Shown: one piece after another, positions 1 through 5,732 of the stretch | Numbering within the stretch: position 1 is the first letter of the stretch | How the letters are laid out: each line of letters opens with the position of its first letter | Assembly (NCBI GenBank): GCA_026416065.1 | Contig: JAOAFW010000379.1 | Span: 1-7,451 of the forward strand | Origin: Fimbriimonadales bacterium | Lineage (GTDB): Bacteria > Armatimonadota > Fimbriimonadia > Fimbriimonadales > GBS-DC | Length of the DNA: 7,451 nt | Direction: 5' to 3' | Made by a program: the position numbers and the translations under genes | The notes under the pieces: generated by a model | What the model saw: the letters and a program-made list of their open reading frames with translations, nothing else | Told to the model about the DNA's origin: nothing | Database searches by the model: none

Positions 1-2
1 CC

Positions 3-1544
3 CCTATACAGCCCGAACAAATCCTCACGCGCTCACTGGGGATTATCGTAATCGTCCACTGGTTCTATGCGGTGTTCACGATTATTCCCTCCGTCTTTCG
101 CCCGGCGCAGATCTTGATTCAGGAAAGCGATGTACATTATCTCTTCACAACGCCTCTCAAACCACTCGCCCTGTTCCGGGGAATTATCCTGATTCGGGGC
201 ATGCTGGGCGCGCTGTTTTTCCTCTTGTTGCTGGTGGTTTATATTCTGATGTTCGGCGGGACGAACTTAAGGATGATAACCGCTATGCAGCAGCCTGCGA
301 CCAGCATATGGGCGGTGCTGGTCTACCCCGTCCTCTACTTGATGGTGTTCGCGACGGCGTTATTGGGGAGCGTTGCGCTGGAGGCGATGGAGGTTGCCGG
401 GCGCAGTCGGCGTAAGGTGTGGGCATGGGCGCTTATCGGATGGGCGGTGCTGTGCGTCGCGCTGGTGGGCGGCAAAGTGTGGATGCTGCGCCTTGCCATG
501 CCAGGCTCGGGATTCGCGGTATATATTGGTCAGGCGATTGAGTGGCAGCCTGCTTATATCGCATTGTTGCCCGTGCGTGCCCTGGCGGACGCCGCACTGG
601 TGCTGTACAACGGTTTCACCCCCGCGCTCTGGTTTGGACTGGTATTCTGGTTTATTGGTACAGTGGTTGGCAACGCTGCACTGGTGCGTTATCAGGAAAG
701 GTTGTATGAAGTAGGCGCGTCGCTGGCGCGGAAAGGGGCGCAAGCGCGAGCGATGCAGCGTGACCCGTTTCGCGCTTACATCGAGCGCAAAGCGCAGACA
801 GTTTCACGCAAGCCGTTGCGCTCCCTGAACTGGTTAGAGCGCTGGACGCCACGCGGTGTGTGGGCGCTGCTCTGGCGCGATCTGCTGATTACATGGCGTG
901 CCAGTGGCTGGGGCAACCTGATCATGATCGCGATTATGGCGGCAGTGCCTGTGGGGTTTATGTGGATGGTCAAGCTTGGCGCGAATCCGGAGCGTGACCT
1001 CACCGCTGCTCTGCGGATTGTCTATGTGACGGCGCAGTCGCTGGTGGTGTTCTTTATCGCCTTTGGCGCGTACTACAGCATGACGGATATGCTGCGCCGG
1101 GTGGAGTGGCAGAAACCGCTGCCGTTCGTTCCGCGCGCCGTAGTCATTGTGGAGTCGCTGCCGACAGTTGTGCTGTTCACCCTCTCACAATCGCTGACCG
1201 TAATTACCGTCAGCGCGCTCTTTCCTCAAGATTGGCTGTTCTGGTTGGGAGGAAGCATGGTCGCCATCTCGTGGTGTGTCGTGTTGCAGATGGCGATGAT
1301 GTGGATTGCCCTAGTGAATCCCGACCCTTCGGACTACACACAGCGGCTCTTGACCGGCGTATTGATGGTGCCCGCACTGTTTCTAAGCGGCGCACCCGGG
1401 CTGGGAATCTTGGTTCTGGGAATGGTTTTGAAATGGAATTTGCTGCTTGCGGCGGGGCTGGCGTTCGGGGCGAACCTGTTCGTTGGGATTGTCCTGACGG
1501 CGGTTAACAGCTCACTTTACGAGCAGTTCAGCCCAATTGATTAG
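3..1544 (+). CDS. ABC-exporter-type membrane (permease) subunit, 5'-truncated by window edge
   Basis: This is an integral membrane protein of about 513 visible residues, probably the permease half of an ABC exporter whose ATPase would be encoded upstream, outside the window. The frame is open to the window edge. A GTG at 72 could be read as a start, but the 23 codons before it (ending IIVIVHWFYA) form the first half of a hydrophobic helix that continues through it, so the true start lies upstream. I see roughly 10-12 hydrophobic segments, for example LGALFFLLLLVVYILMF, WALIGWAVLCVALVGG and LIMIAIMAAVPVGFMWMV, separated by a basic cytoplasmic-looking loop near codons 240-280 (RKAQTVSRKPLRSLNWLERW). 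The stretch ESDVHYLFTTPLKPLALFRG early in the protein resembles the 'putative ABC exporter' family (Pfam ABC_export) pattern, where a sensor-like segment precedes the first core helices. The family call is from recognition by eye; the membrane character is certain, the substrate unknown. The stop codon TAG abuts a perfect hairpin. Confidence 0.7.
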   Translation, partial: PIQPEQILTRSLGIIVIVHWFYAVFTIIPSVFRPAQILIQESDVHYLFTTPLKPLALFRGIILIRGMLGALFFLLLLVVYILMFGGTNLRMITAMQQPATSIWAVLVYPVLYLMVFATALLGSVALEAMEVAGRSRRKVWAWALIGWAVLCVALVGGKVWMLRLAMPGSGFAVYIGQAIEWQPAYIALLPVRALADAALVLYNGFTPALWFGLVFWFIGTVVGNAALVRYQERLYEVGASLARKGAQARAMQRDPFRAYIERKAQTVSRKPLRSLNWLERWTPRGVWALLWRDLLITWRASGWGNLIMIAIMAAVPVGFMWMVKLGANPERDLTAALRIVYVTAQSLVVFFIAFGAYYSMTDMLRRVEWQKPLPFVPRAVVIVESLPTVVLFTLSQSLTVITVSALFPQDWLFWLGGSMVAISWCVVLQMAMMWIALVNPDPSDYTQRLLTGVLMVPALFLSGAPGLGILVLGMVLKWNLLLAAGLAFGANLFVGIVLTAVNSSLYEQFSPID

Positions 1545-1571
1545 CAGGGCGGAAGCGCGCCTCCGCCCTGC
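1544..1571. terminator. Perfect 10-bp hairpin between convergent genes
   Basis: GCAGGGCGGA (1544-1553) and TCCGCCCTGC (1562-1571) are exact reverse complements around an 8-base loop. The stem starts on the last base of the exporter stop codon and ends 22 bases before the stop of the convergent regulator, so it is placed to act on transcripts from both sides. There is no T-run on either flank, so it is not a textbook intrinsic terminator. It may stabilise 3' ends or terminate with weak U dependence. Confidence 0.6.
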
Positions 1572-1593
1572 ATGTTGCTGGGTATCCCCCTCC

Positions 1594-1851
1594 TCAGTCC
1601 GCAACCTCGCCGAAGAAGGCTTCGACGGGGATCAGTCCCATCTGCGCCGCGCGTCGGAACGCTTTCACGCGGTTGTTCACATTCAGTTTCTCATAGATGT
1701 TCGCCAGATGGAAGTCCACCGTGCGTTTACTCACAAAAAGCGCGTCCGCCACTTCCTGTGAGGAGCGTCCCTGAGCGATGAGGCTTAGCACCTCGATCTC
1801 GCGCTTCGTCAGCCGTACCGGCTTGCGGTTCTGCCAGTTTCCTTGGCTCAT
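1594..1851 (-). CDS. Small LuxR/GerE-type DNA-binding regulator without receiver domain
   Basis: This encodes an 85-residue, single-domain transcription factor. Residues 13-75 form a LuxR/GerE helix-turn-helix: LTKREIEVLSLIAQG, then SSQEVADALFVSKRTVDFHL with the recognition helix, then NIYEKLNVNNRVKAFRRA. Conserved family positions (TKRE.EVL, QG.S..E.A, S..TV..H..NI..KL.V..R) are all present. No receiver, PAS or autoinducer-binding domain is attached, so it resembles the stand-alone GerE type, and its signal input is unknown. I chose the ATG at 1851 because GAGGTG lies 8 bases upstream. The ATG two codons earlier (1857) would leave only 2 bases of spacing, and a further in-frame ATG at 1905 adds an unconserved segment with no ribosome binding site. 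The gene converges on the exporter and diverges from obg. A palindrome at 1912-1924 is a plausible self- or neighbour-regulatory site, but nothing in the sequence links this protein to it. Confidence 0.88.
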   Translation of the reverse strand: MSQGNWQNRKPVRLTKREIEVLSLIAQGRSSQEVADALFVSKRTVDFHLANIYEKLNVNNRVKAFRRAAQMGLIPVEAFFGEVAD

Positions 1852-1859
1852 CGTCATTT

Positions 1860-1865
1860 CACCTC
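1860..1865 (-). promoter_or_regulatory. Shine-Dalgarno of the LuxR-type gene
   Basis: On the minus strand GAGGTG sits 8 bases before the ATG at 1851. It decides between the two closely spaced ATGs (1857 and 1851). It also shows that this genome does use Shine-Dalgarno initiation, in contrast to the three leaderless-looking genes nearby. Confidence 0.7.
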
Positions 1866-1911
1866 GTTCCGTGAGATTTTGCCGCCCGCAAGGGTGGTAT
1901 TCCATATCCCC

Positions 1912-1924
1912 GTGAAAATTTCAC
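1912..1924. promoter_or_regulatory. Operator-like palindrome GTGAAA-A-TTTCAC
   Basis: A perfect 6-bp inverted repeat with a one-base centre lies in the gap between the regulator and obg, about 60 bases upstream of the regulator start and 75 upstream of the obg start. The size and symmetry fit a dimeric helix-turn-helix repressor or activator site. A related half, CGTGAGATTT, occurs at 1870-1879 just upstream of the regulator ribosome binding site. Which protein binds is not shown by the sequence. Confidence 0.4.
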
Positions 1925-1987
1925 AGTGCTGTCGCCCGCTCATGCGAATTAGACGGCATTTTTACGGGTGAGGTTCTCGTTCGTGGG

Positions 1988-1993
1988 TATAAT
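1988..1993 (+). promoter_or_regulatory. -10 box of obg, consistent with a leaderless transcript
   Basis: A consensus TATAAT ends 5 bases before the GTG start codon of obg. The usual spacing puts transcription start at 1999-2000, on the start codon itself. No Shine-Dalgarno-like sequence precedes the GTG. I see no convincing -35 hexamer at 16-18 bases; TTTACG at 1961-1966 is too far (21 bases). Confidence 0.65.
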
Positions 1994-1998
1994 CCCCT

Positions 1999-3276
1999 GT
2001 GTTCATCGACGAGGCGGTGATCGAGCTGGAAGCAGGACGCGGCGGGGATGGGTGTGTCTCGTTCCGACGCGAAAAATACGTGCCTCGTGGGGGTCCCGAC
2101 GGGGGCGACGGGGGCGATGGGGGCAGCGTGATTCTAATCGTTGACCCCAAACTCAGCACCCTGCTCGATTTCCACTACCAGCGTCGCTACAAAGCAGAGC
2201 GCGGGGGACACGGCAGCGGCAGCAATCGCAAGGGGCGAAACGGTAAATCTATCACGCTGCGCGTGCCGCTGGGCACACTGGTCTACGATGCTGAGACGGG
2301 CGACCTGCTTGCCGATATGGCGCGTCCCGGTCAGAAGTTTATCGCAGCACGCGGGGGCAAAGGCGGACGCGGCAACGCGCACTTCACCACCCCCACTCGT
2401 CAGGCGCCTCGATTCGCCGAAAAAGGCTTGCCCGGCGAGAAGCGCACCCTTCGCCTCGAGCTGAAACTACTCGCCGATGTGGGTATCGTTGGCATGCCCA
2501 ACGCGGGTAAAAGCACGCTGATTAGCCGAATCTCCGCCGCCAAGCCCAAAATCGCCGATTATCCCTTCACAACCCTCGTGCCCCATCTCGGCGTGGTGAG
2601 GTATCAGGAACAGAGCTTCGTGGTCGCTGACATTCCGGGCTTAATCGAGGGCGCACACGCGGGGGTTGGATTGGGGCACCAGTTCCTGCGCCATGTAGAG
2701 CGGGCGCGCCTCTTGCTCTACCTGCTGGATGCTTCTCCCTTCGCGACGGAGCCGCCGCTGGAAGCGTTCGAGCTACTCAGACACGAGCTGGAACTATACA
2801 AGCCAGATCTCGCACACAAGCCTGCGCTGGTCGCACTGAACAAAGTTGACACCCTTGTCCCTGAAGAGCGCGCAAGTGTCGACGAGGCGAGAGCAGCCCT
2901 GGAAGCACAAGGCTATGAGGTGTTCGCCATCTCCGCTTACACAGGGGAAGGGCTGGAGCCGTTGTTGGCGCGGCTGGCACAGCGTATCGCCGAGTTGCCA
3001 CCGCCCGAACCGTTTCTGGAGCCGACGCCAGAAATTGCCAAGCCCCAACGCCAACCCACCCGCGTCTACAAAGAAGATGATGTGTTCGTGGTGGAAGGGA
3101 CACTCCCGCTGGAAATCGTGCAGCGTACCGACTTTGGCAACCATGAGGCGATTTTACGTATGCAGAAACGGCTCAAGGGACTGGGCATTTTCCGCCGTTT
3201 GCAGGAACTGGGCGCACAGGAAGGCGACATCGTGCGCATCGGCGAGGTGGAGCTGGAGTATACACCAGACCTATGA
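1999..3276 (+). CDS. obg: Obg/CgtA GTPase, ribosome assembly
   Basis: This is a complete 425-residue Obg-family GTPase, which in characterised bacteria binds the 50S subunit and acts in ribosome maturation and (p)ppGpp-linked stress control. Residues 1-157 are the glycine-rich Obg fold (GGDGCVSFRREKYVPRGGPD, then GDGGDGG and RGGKGGRGNAHF). The G domain follows: P-loop GMPNAGKS at 165-172, switch I DYPFTT at 187-192, DIPGL at 211-215, NKVD at 281-284 and SAYTG at 312-316. Residues about 350-425 form the C-terminal OCT domain (VYKEDDVFVVEG ... RLKGLGIFRRLQELGAQEGD), found in many but not all Obg proteins. All nucleotide-binding motifs are intact. The GTG start is fixed by homology, since family members begin M-F-x-D-E, and by the -10 box immediately upstream. 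The gene is followed after 105 bases by a protease gene with its own promoter, so obg is probably transcribed alone rather than with rpmA as in many bacteria. Confidence 0.97.
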   Translation: MFIDEAVIELEAGRGGDGCVSFRREKYVPRGGPDGGDGGDGGSVILIVDPKLSTLLDFHYQRRYKAERGGHGSGSNRKGRNGKSITLRVPLGTLVYDAETGDLLADMARPGQKFIAARGGKGGRGNAHFTTPTRQAPRFAEKGLPGEKRTLRLELKLLADVGIVGMPNAGKSTLISRISAAKPKIADYPFTTLVPHLGVVRYQEQSFVVADIPGLIEGAHAGVGLGHQFLRHVERARLLLYLLDASPFATEPPLEAFELLRHELELYKPDLAHKPALVALNKVDTLVPEERASVDEARAALEAQGYEVFAISAYTGEGLEPLLARLAQRIAELPPPEPFLEPTPEIAKPQRQPTRVYKEDDVFVVEGTLPLEIVQRTDFGNHEAILRMQKRLKGLGIFRRLQELGAQEGDIVRIGEVELEYTPDL

Positions 3277-3368
3277 ACGGAGTTCCCCCTCTCTGCCCGT
3301 AAAGCCAGTTTCGCTCTTCGTCTGCGTGGTTAAGCGGTCTGGCACGATTCGACTTCCCAAAATCGATG

Positions 3369-3374
3369 TATAAT
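3369..3374 (+). promoter_or_regulatory. -10 box of the protease gene, leaderless spacing
   Basis: A consensus TATAAT ends 7 bases before the ATG at 3382, so transcription would start at about 3381-3382. The only purine-rich stretch, AAAGG at 3375-3379, is 2 bases from the ATG, too close to serve as a Shine-Dalgarno. A -35 element is not clear; TTCGAC at 3348-3353 is a weak candidate with a short 15-base spacer. Confidence 0.6.
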
Positions 3375-3381
3375 AAAGGCT

Positions 3382-5034
3382 ATGAAACGATGGATTGTTT
3401 ACGCCCTTGCGGTGTTTCTTGGATTTGGGCAGGCTTATGCGCAGCATGGGCTGCGCGGTCAACTGGAGACTCCTGCGCTGGAGTACGCGCCGGGGCAAGT
3501 TCTGGTGAAGTTTCGGAACGGCATAACGCCCACACAGCGCGCGTGGGCGCGTCAAACAGCAGGCGCACAACTCATCCGACGCGGGGAATACCTCGACTAC
3601 GAATTGTGGCAACTCAACCCCTACGCCGACATGCGAGCAGTTGCAGCACAACTGCGTAAATCGGGCTGGTTTGAAGCCGCTGAGCCGAACTGGCACATTC
3701 ATCTCGCAGACGGCTGGACGCCGAACGATACCTTCTATCCGCAGCAGCCTGCACTGCCGTACATCAACGCACCGCAGGCGTGGTCGCTCTGGCGCGGCGA
3801 CGATCGCTTCGTCATGGCGATCCTGGATACGGGCGTGCGGTTAGACCACTTAGACCTGCAGCCGCGTTTGCTACCGGGCTACGACTTCGGCGGCGACGCG
3901 AACGGCGTGCGCGATAGCAATCCCAGCGATTTCCACGGGCATGGAACCTTCGTGGCGGGAATCGCGAGTGCGGTCACGAACAACAACCGCGGGGTGGCAT
4001 CCGTTGCACCGAATGGCAAGATACTGCCCGTGAAGGTGTTCCGCGACAGTGGGCAAGGTTTCCTGAATGACATAGTCGACGCTCTCAACTATGCCGTTAC
4101 TCAAGGGGCGCACTCGATTAACCTCAGTTTAGGCGGAAGCTCGTGGGGTAGTTTCGCTTCTGTGCTAAATGATGTTTGGAATGCCGGTGTGGTAATCGCC
4201 GCTGCAGCTGGTAACACCAATAGTACGAGCCCATTTTATCCTGCCTGGTACACCCCTTGTATCGCCGTCGCCGCGTGCAATCTTGATGGAACAAAATCCG
4301 GACCTTCAACCTACGGCAGCTGGGTCGATGTCGCCGCGCCGAGCGGGGATGTGTATTCCACGACGCGCGATGGAAACAATACCTACGGGCGCAATATGGG
4401 AGGCTTTACATCCTACGCAGCCCCGTTCGTAACGGCGCAAGCCGCGCTGCTCTATTCGCTCGTCGCCGACGGTCCGAACGACCGTTCCGTTGCGCGGGTG
4501 CAGGCGGTGCGCGAACTCATCGAAAGCACGGCGATGCCCGTGAACTATGTGGCGCATGGAATCATCAACCTGCAAGCCTCTGTGGAAAAAGCCATGACCG
4601 TGCCTGTGCGCGGGCGTGTGCAGATCCAGAACTACGCCGGCAGCTACACCGGGCGCACGGTGGAGGTCGTGCTGCGTCCTCAGGGCGGCGGCAACCCGAT
4701 TGCAACCCAAAGCGGAACCCTCAATAGCTCGGGCAACTTCTCGGTGAACTTTTTCAACTACCTCGGCTACTACGACCTCGCGATTCGGGCGCATGGCACC
4801 CTGCTCAAGCGCGTCCCGAACGCCCGTATGCGCTATCCGGGTGTCAGCAACCTGAACCTGACGCTTATCCCCGGTGATGTGAACGGCGATAACCGCATCG
4901 ATGATGCCGACCTGCTCCTCGTGCTGTTCAACTTCGGCACAAACAACCCATCTATCGACCTCGACGGCAACGGCAGAGTGGAGGATAGCGACCTGTTGAT
5001 GGTGCTGTTCAACTTTGGTCAGGTGGGCGAATAA
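3382..5034 (+). CDS. Secreted subtilisin-like (S8) serine protease with C-terminal dockerin-like tail
   Basis: This encodes a 550-residue exported endopeptidase. Residues 1-20 are a signal peptide (KR, hydrophobic core, AYA cleavage before Gln21). Residues about 35-107 look like a fervidolysin-type propeptide (APGQVLVKFRNG ... WFEAAEPNWHIH). The S8 domain spans about 120-405 with the full catalytic set: Asp149 in AILDTGV, His187 in HGHGTFVAG, oxyanion Asn278 in AAAAGN and Ser344 in GFTSYAAPFV. Two family-typical histidines are phenylalanine here (GTHVAG to GTFVAG, APHVAG to APFVTA), but no catalytic residue is lost. Residues 407-497 are a beta-sandwich (VRGRVQIQNYAGSYTGRTVEV ...). Residues 497-546 carry two calcium-loop repeats, DVNGDNRIDDADLLLVLFNF and DLDGNGRVEDSDLLMVLFNF. 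The enzyme should act outside the cell, probably matured by propeptide removal. The tail is dockerin-like, but no cohesin partner is in the window, so anchoring or stability roles are equally possible. It has its own promoter and an intrinsic terminator just downstream. Confidence 0.93.
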   Translation: MKRWIVYALAVFLGFGQAYAQHGLRGQLETPALEYAPGQVLVKFRNGITPTQRAWARQTAGAQLIRRGEYLDYELWQLNPYADMRAVAAQLRKSGWFEAAEPNWHIHLADGWTPNDTFYPQQPALPYINAPQAWSLWRGDDRFVMAILDTGVRLDHLDLQPRLLPGYDFGGDANGVRDSNPSDFHGHGTFVAGIASAVTNNNRGVASVAPNGKILPVKVFRDSGQGFLNDIVDALNYAVTQGAHSINLSLGGSSWGSFASVLNDVWNAGVVIAAAAGNTNSTSPFYPAWYTPCIAVAACNLDGTKSGPSTYGSWVDVAAPSGDVYSTTRDGNNTYGRNMGGFTSYAAPFVTAQAALLYSLVADGPNDRSVARVQAVRELIESTAMPVNYVAHGIINLQASVEKAMTVPVRGRVQIQNYAGSYTGRTVEVVLRPQGGGNPIATQSGTLNSSGNFSVNFFNYLGYYDLAIRAHGTLLKRVPNARMRYPGVSNLNLTLIPGDVNGDNRIDDADLLLVLFNFGTNNPSIDLDGNGRVEDSDLLMVLFNFGQVGE

Positions 5035-5046
5035 CGGGCTTGAGCG

Positions 5047-5077
5047 TTGGCACGGGCGTTCCTGCCCGTGCTACAAT
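5047..5077 (+). promoter_or_regulatory. Promoter of yraN overlapping the upstream terminator
   Basis: TACAAT at 5072-5077 ends 6 bases before the GTG at 5084, so the predicted transcription start is exactly the start codon. TTGGCA at 5047-5052 matches 5 of 6 bases of the -35 consensus, with a 19-base spacer that contains the terminator hairpin. The spacer is longer than ideal, so the -35 assignment is weaker than the -10. Confidence 0.55.
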
Positions 5078-5081
5078 TTTT
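5050..5081 (+). terminator. Intrinsic terminator of the protease gene
   Basis: GCACGGGC (5050-5057) and GCCCGTGC (5064-5071) form a perfect 8-bp GC-rich stem with a 6-base loop (GTTCCT). The stem is followed by TACAATTTTT with five consecutive T at 5077-5081. It begins 16 bases after the protease stop. The T-run overlaps the end of the TACAAT box assigned to yraN, so one short segment appears to end one transcript and start the next. Confidence 0.7.
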
Positions 5082-5083
5082 CT

Positions 5084-5455
5084 GTGAACCGCGCACGGTT
5101 AGCCCGTGTGGGCGAGGAGCAGGCAACGCAGTTTCTGCACGCGCTGGGCTATCAGATTCTGGCGCGCAACTGGCGCAAACGGGAGGGCGAGCTGGACATC
5201 GTCGCGCTGGACGGCGATACACTGGCGTTTATTGAGGTGAAAACGCGCCGCTCGCTTGCTTATGGTGCGGGGGAGGAAAGCATCGACCAACGCAAGCAAA
5301 CGCAGCTCACCCGGCTCGCGCAGCGGTTTCTTGATGAAAATCCTCAACTCGCGTTTCGGGAATGCCGTTTCGATGTGGTCGTCGTAGACATGACCATCAT
5401 GCCCGCGCAGATTCGGCACTATCGACAAGCGTTCGATCCACCTGCTACCGAGTAG
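5084..5455 (+). CDS. yraN: YraN/UPF0102-family nuclease-fold protein
   Basis: This is a 123-residue protein of the YraN (UPF0102) family, which has a PD-(D/E)XK endonuclease-like fold; its cellular role is poorly defined. The N-terminal family signature is visible (R.G...A...L..LGY.ILARNWR), followed by the putative active-site set GELDIVA with Glu36 and Asp38, then FIEVKTR with Glu51 and Lys53. The length is normal for the family. I take the GTG at 5084 as the start because family similarity begins there (MNRARLARVGEEQA). The frame stays open upstream to about 5015, but that part would be translated across the terminator hairpin and is not family-like. There is no Shine-Dalgarno; a -10 box ends 6 bases before the GTG. 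In many genomes yraN sits near rnhB or rplS, but here it is alone, between a protease gene and a convergent propeller gene. Confidence 0.92.
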   Translation: MNRARLARVGEEQATQFLHALGYQILARNWRKREGELDIVALDGDTLAFIEVKTRRSLAYGAGEESIDQRKQTQLTRLAQRFLDENPQLAFRECRFDVVVVDMTIMPAQIRHYRQAFDPPATE

Positions 5456-5517
5456 CGGACAGAATTAAGGAATCTCCTGCTTCGCCTTACCATATCAATC
5501 GTCTGAGCAAAGCCGTC

Positions 5518-5586
5518 GTGTCGTCGGTGGGGACGCTGACGCTGCGCAGGGCGCGTGTATAGCGTCGGCGTCCCCGCCGACGGCAC
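5518..5586 (+). repeat. 27-bp inverted repeat made of two palindromic REP-like units
   Basis: The left arm 5518-5544 and right arm 5560-5586 are inverted copies identical at 23 of 27 bases, around a 15-base loop. The four differences all keep pairing as G-U in plus-strand RNA. Each arm is itself a palindrome: CGTCGGTG-GGGA-CGCTGACG (5522-5541, two wobbles) and CGTCGGCG-TCCC-CGCCGACG (5563-5582, perfect). The element begins 63 bases after the yraN stop, in the gap between convergent genes. It could be a pair of REP-type repeats, a small mobile derivative, or a 3'-end RNA structure. There is no T-run after it. Confidence 0.7.
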
Positions 5587-5684
5587 AGCAATGCTTGAAA
5601 TCCCGCCTTGCAGGAGAATGGCTTGAGTATGAGGGCGACAAAGCAGGACGACTTGACCTTTGCAGAGTTTGGTTGTCTAAGGCA

Positions 5685-5726
5685 TACCCCTGCGCTCCAG
5701 TTTTGTTGCACTGGAGCGCAGGGGTG
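5685..5726 (-). terminator. Strong hairpin downstream of the propeller gene
   Basis: CCCCTGCGCTCCAGT (5687-5701) and its exact complement (5710-5724) form a perfect 15-bp stem, extendable by an A-T pair and one wobble, around an 8-base loop. Read on the minus strand it begins 8 bases after the propeller stop codon at 5733. No T-run follows on either strand. Its position makes it the likely 3' end structure of the propeller mRNA. It could also block read-through from the yraN side. Confidence 0.6.
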
Positions 5727-5732
5727 GATGGA

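Noticed and set aside
72..74. GTG as start of the exporter gene
   Set aside because: The frame is open to the window edge and the preceding codons complete a transmembrane helix, so the GTG is internal.
1852..1905. Upstream ATGs (1905, 1857) as start of the LuxR-type gene
   Set aside because: The extra residues are not part of the family domain; GAGGTG is correctly spaced only for the ATG at 1851.
1852..1998. Minus-strand promoter of the LuxR-type gene
   Set aside because: TCTAAT on the minus strand near 1947-1952 resembles a -10 box but has no convincing -35 partner, so it is not called.
2846..3373. 175-codon open frame on the plus strand overlapping obg
   Set aside because: It is a shifted-frame shadow of the obg OCT domain with no recognisable domain or start signal.
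4306..4794. 162-codon open frame antisense to the protease gene
   Set aside because: The overlapping plus-strand gene has intact catalytic motifs; the antisense product is rich in Arg, His and Val with no domain, typical of GC-rich antisense frames.
5015..5083. Longer N-terminus for YraN starting inside the protease gene
   Set aside because: It would run through the terminator hairpin and the -10 box, and family similarity starts only at the GTG at 5084.
5473..5617. TCTCCTGC (5473-5480) and GCAGGAGA (5610-5617) as outer terminal repeats of a mobile element around the inverted repeat
   Set aside because: Only 8 bases match, the centre is offset by 7 bases from that of the inner repeat, the flanks do not match, and no target-site duplication was seen.
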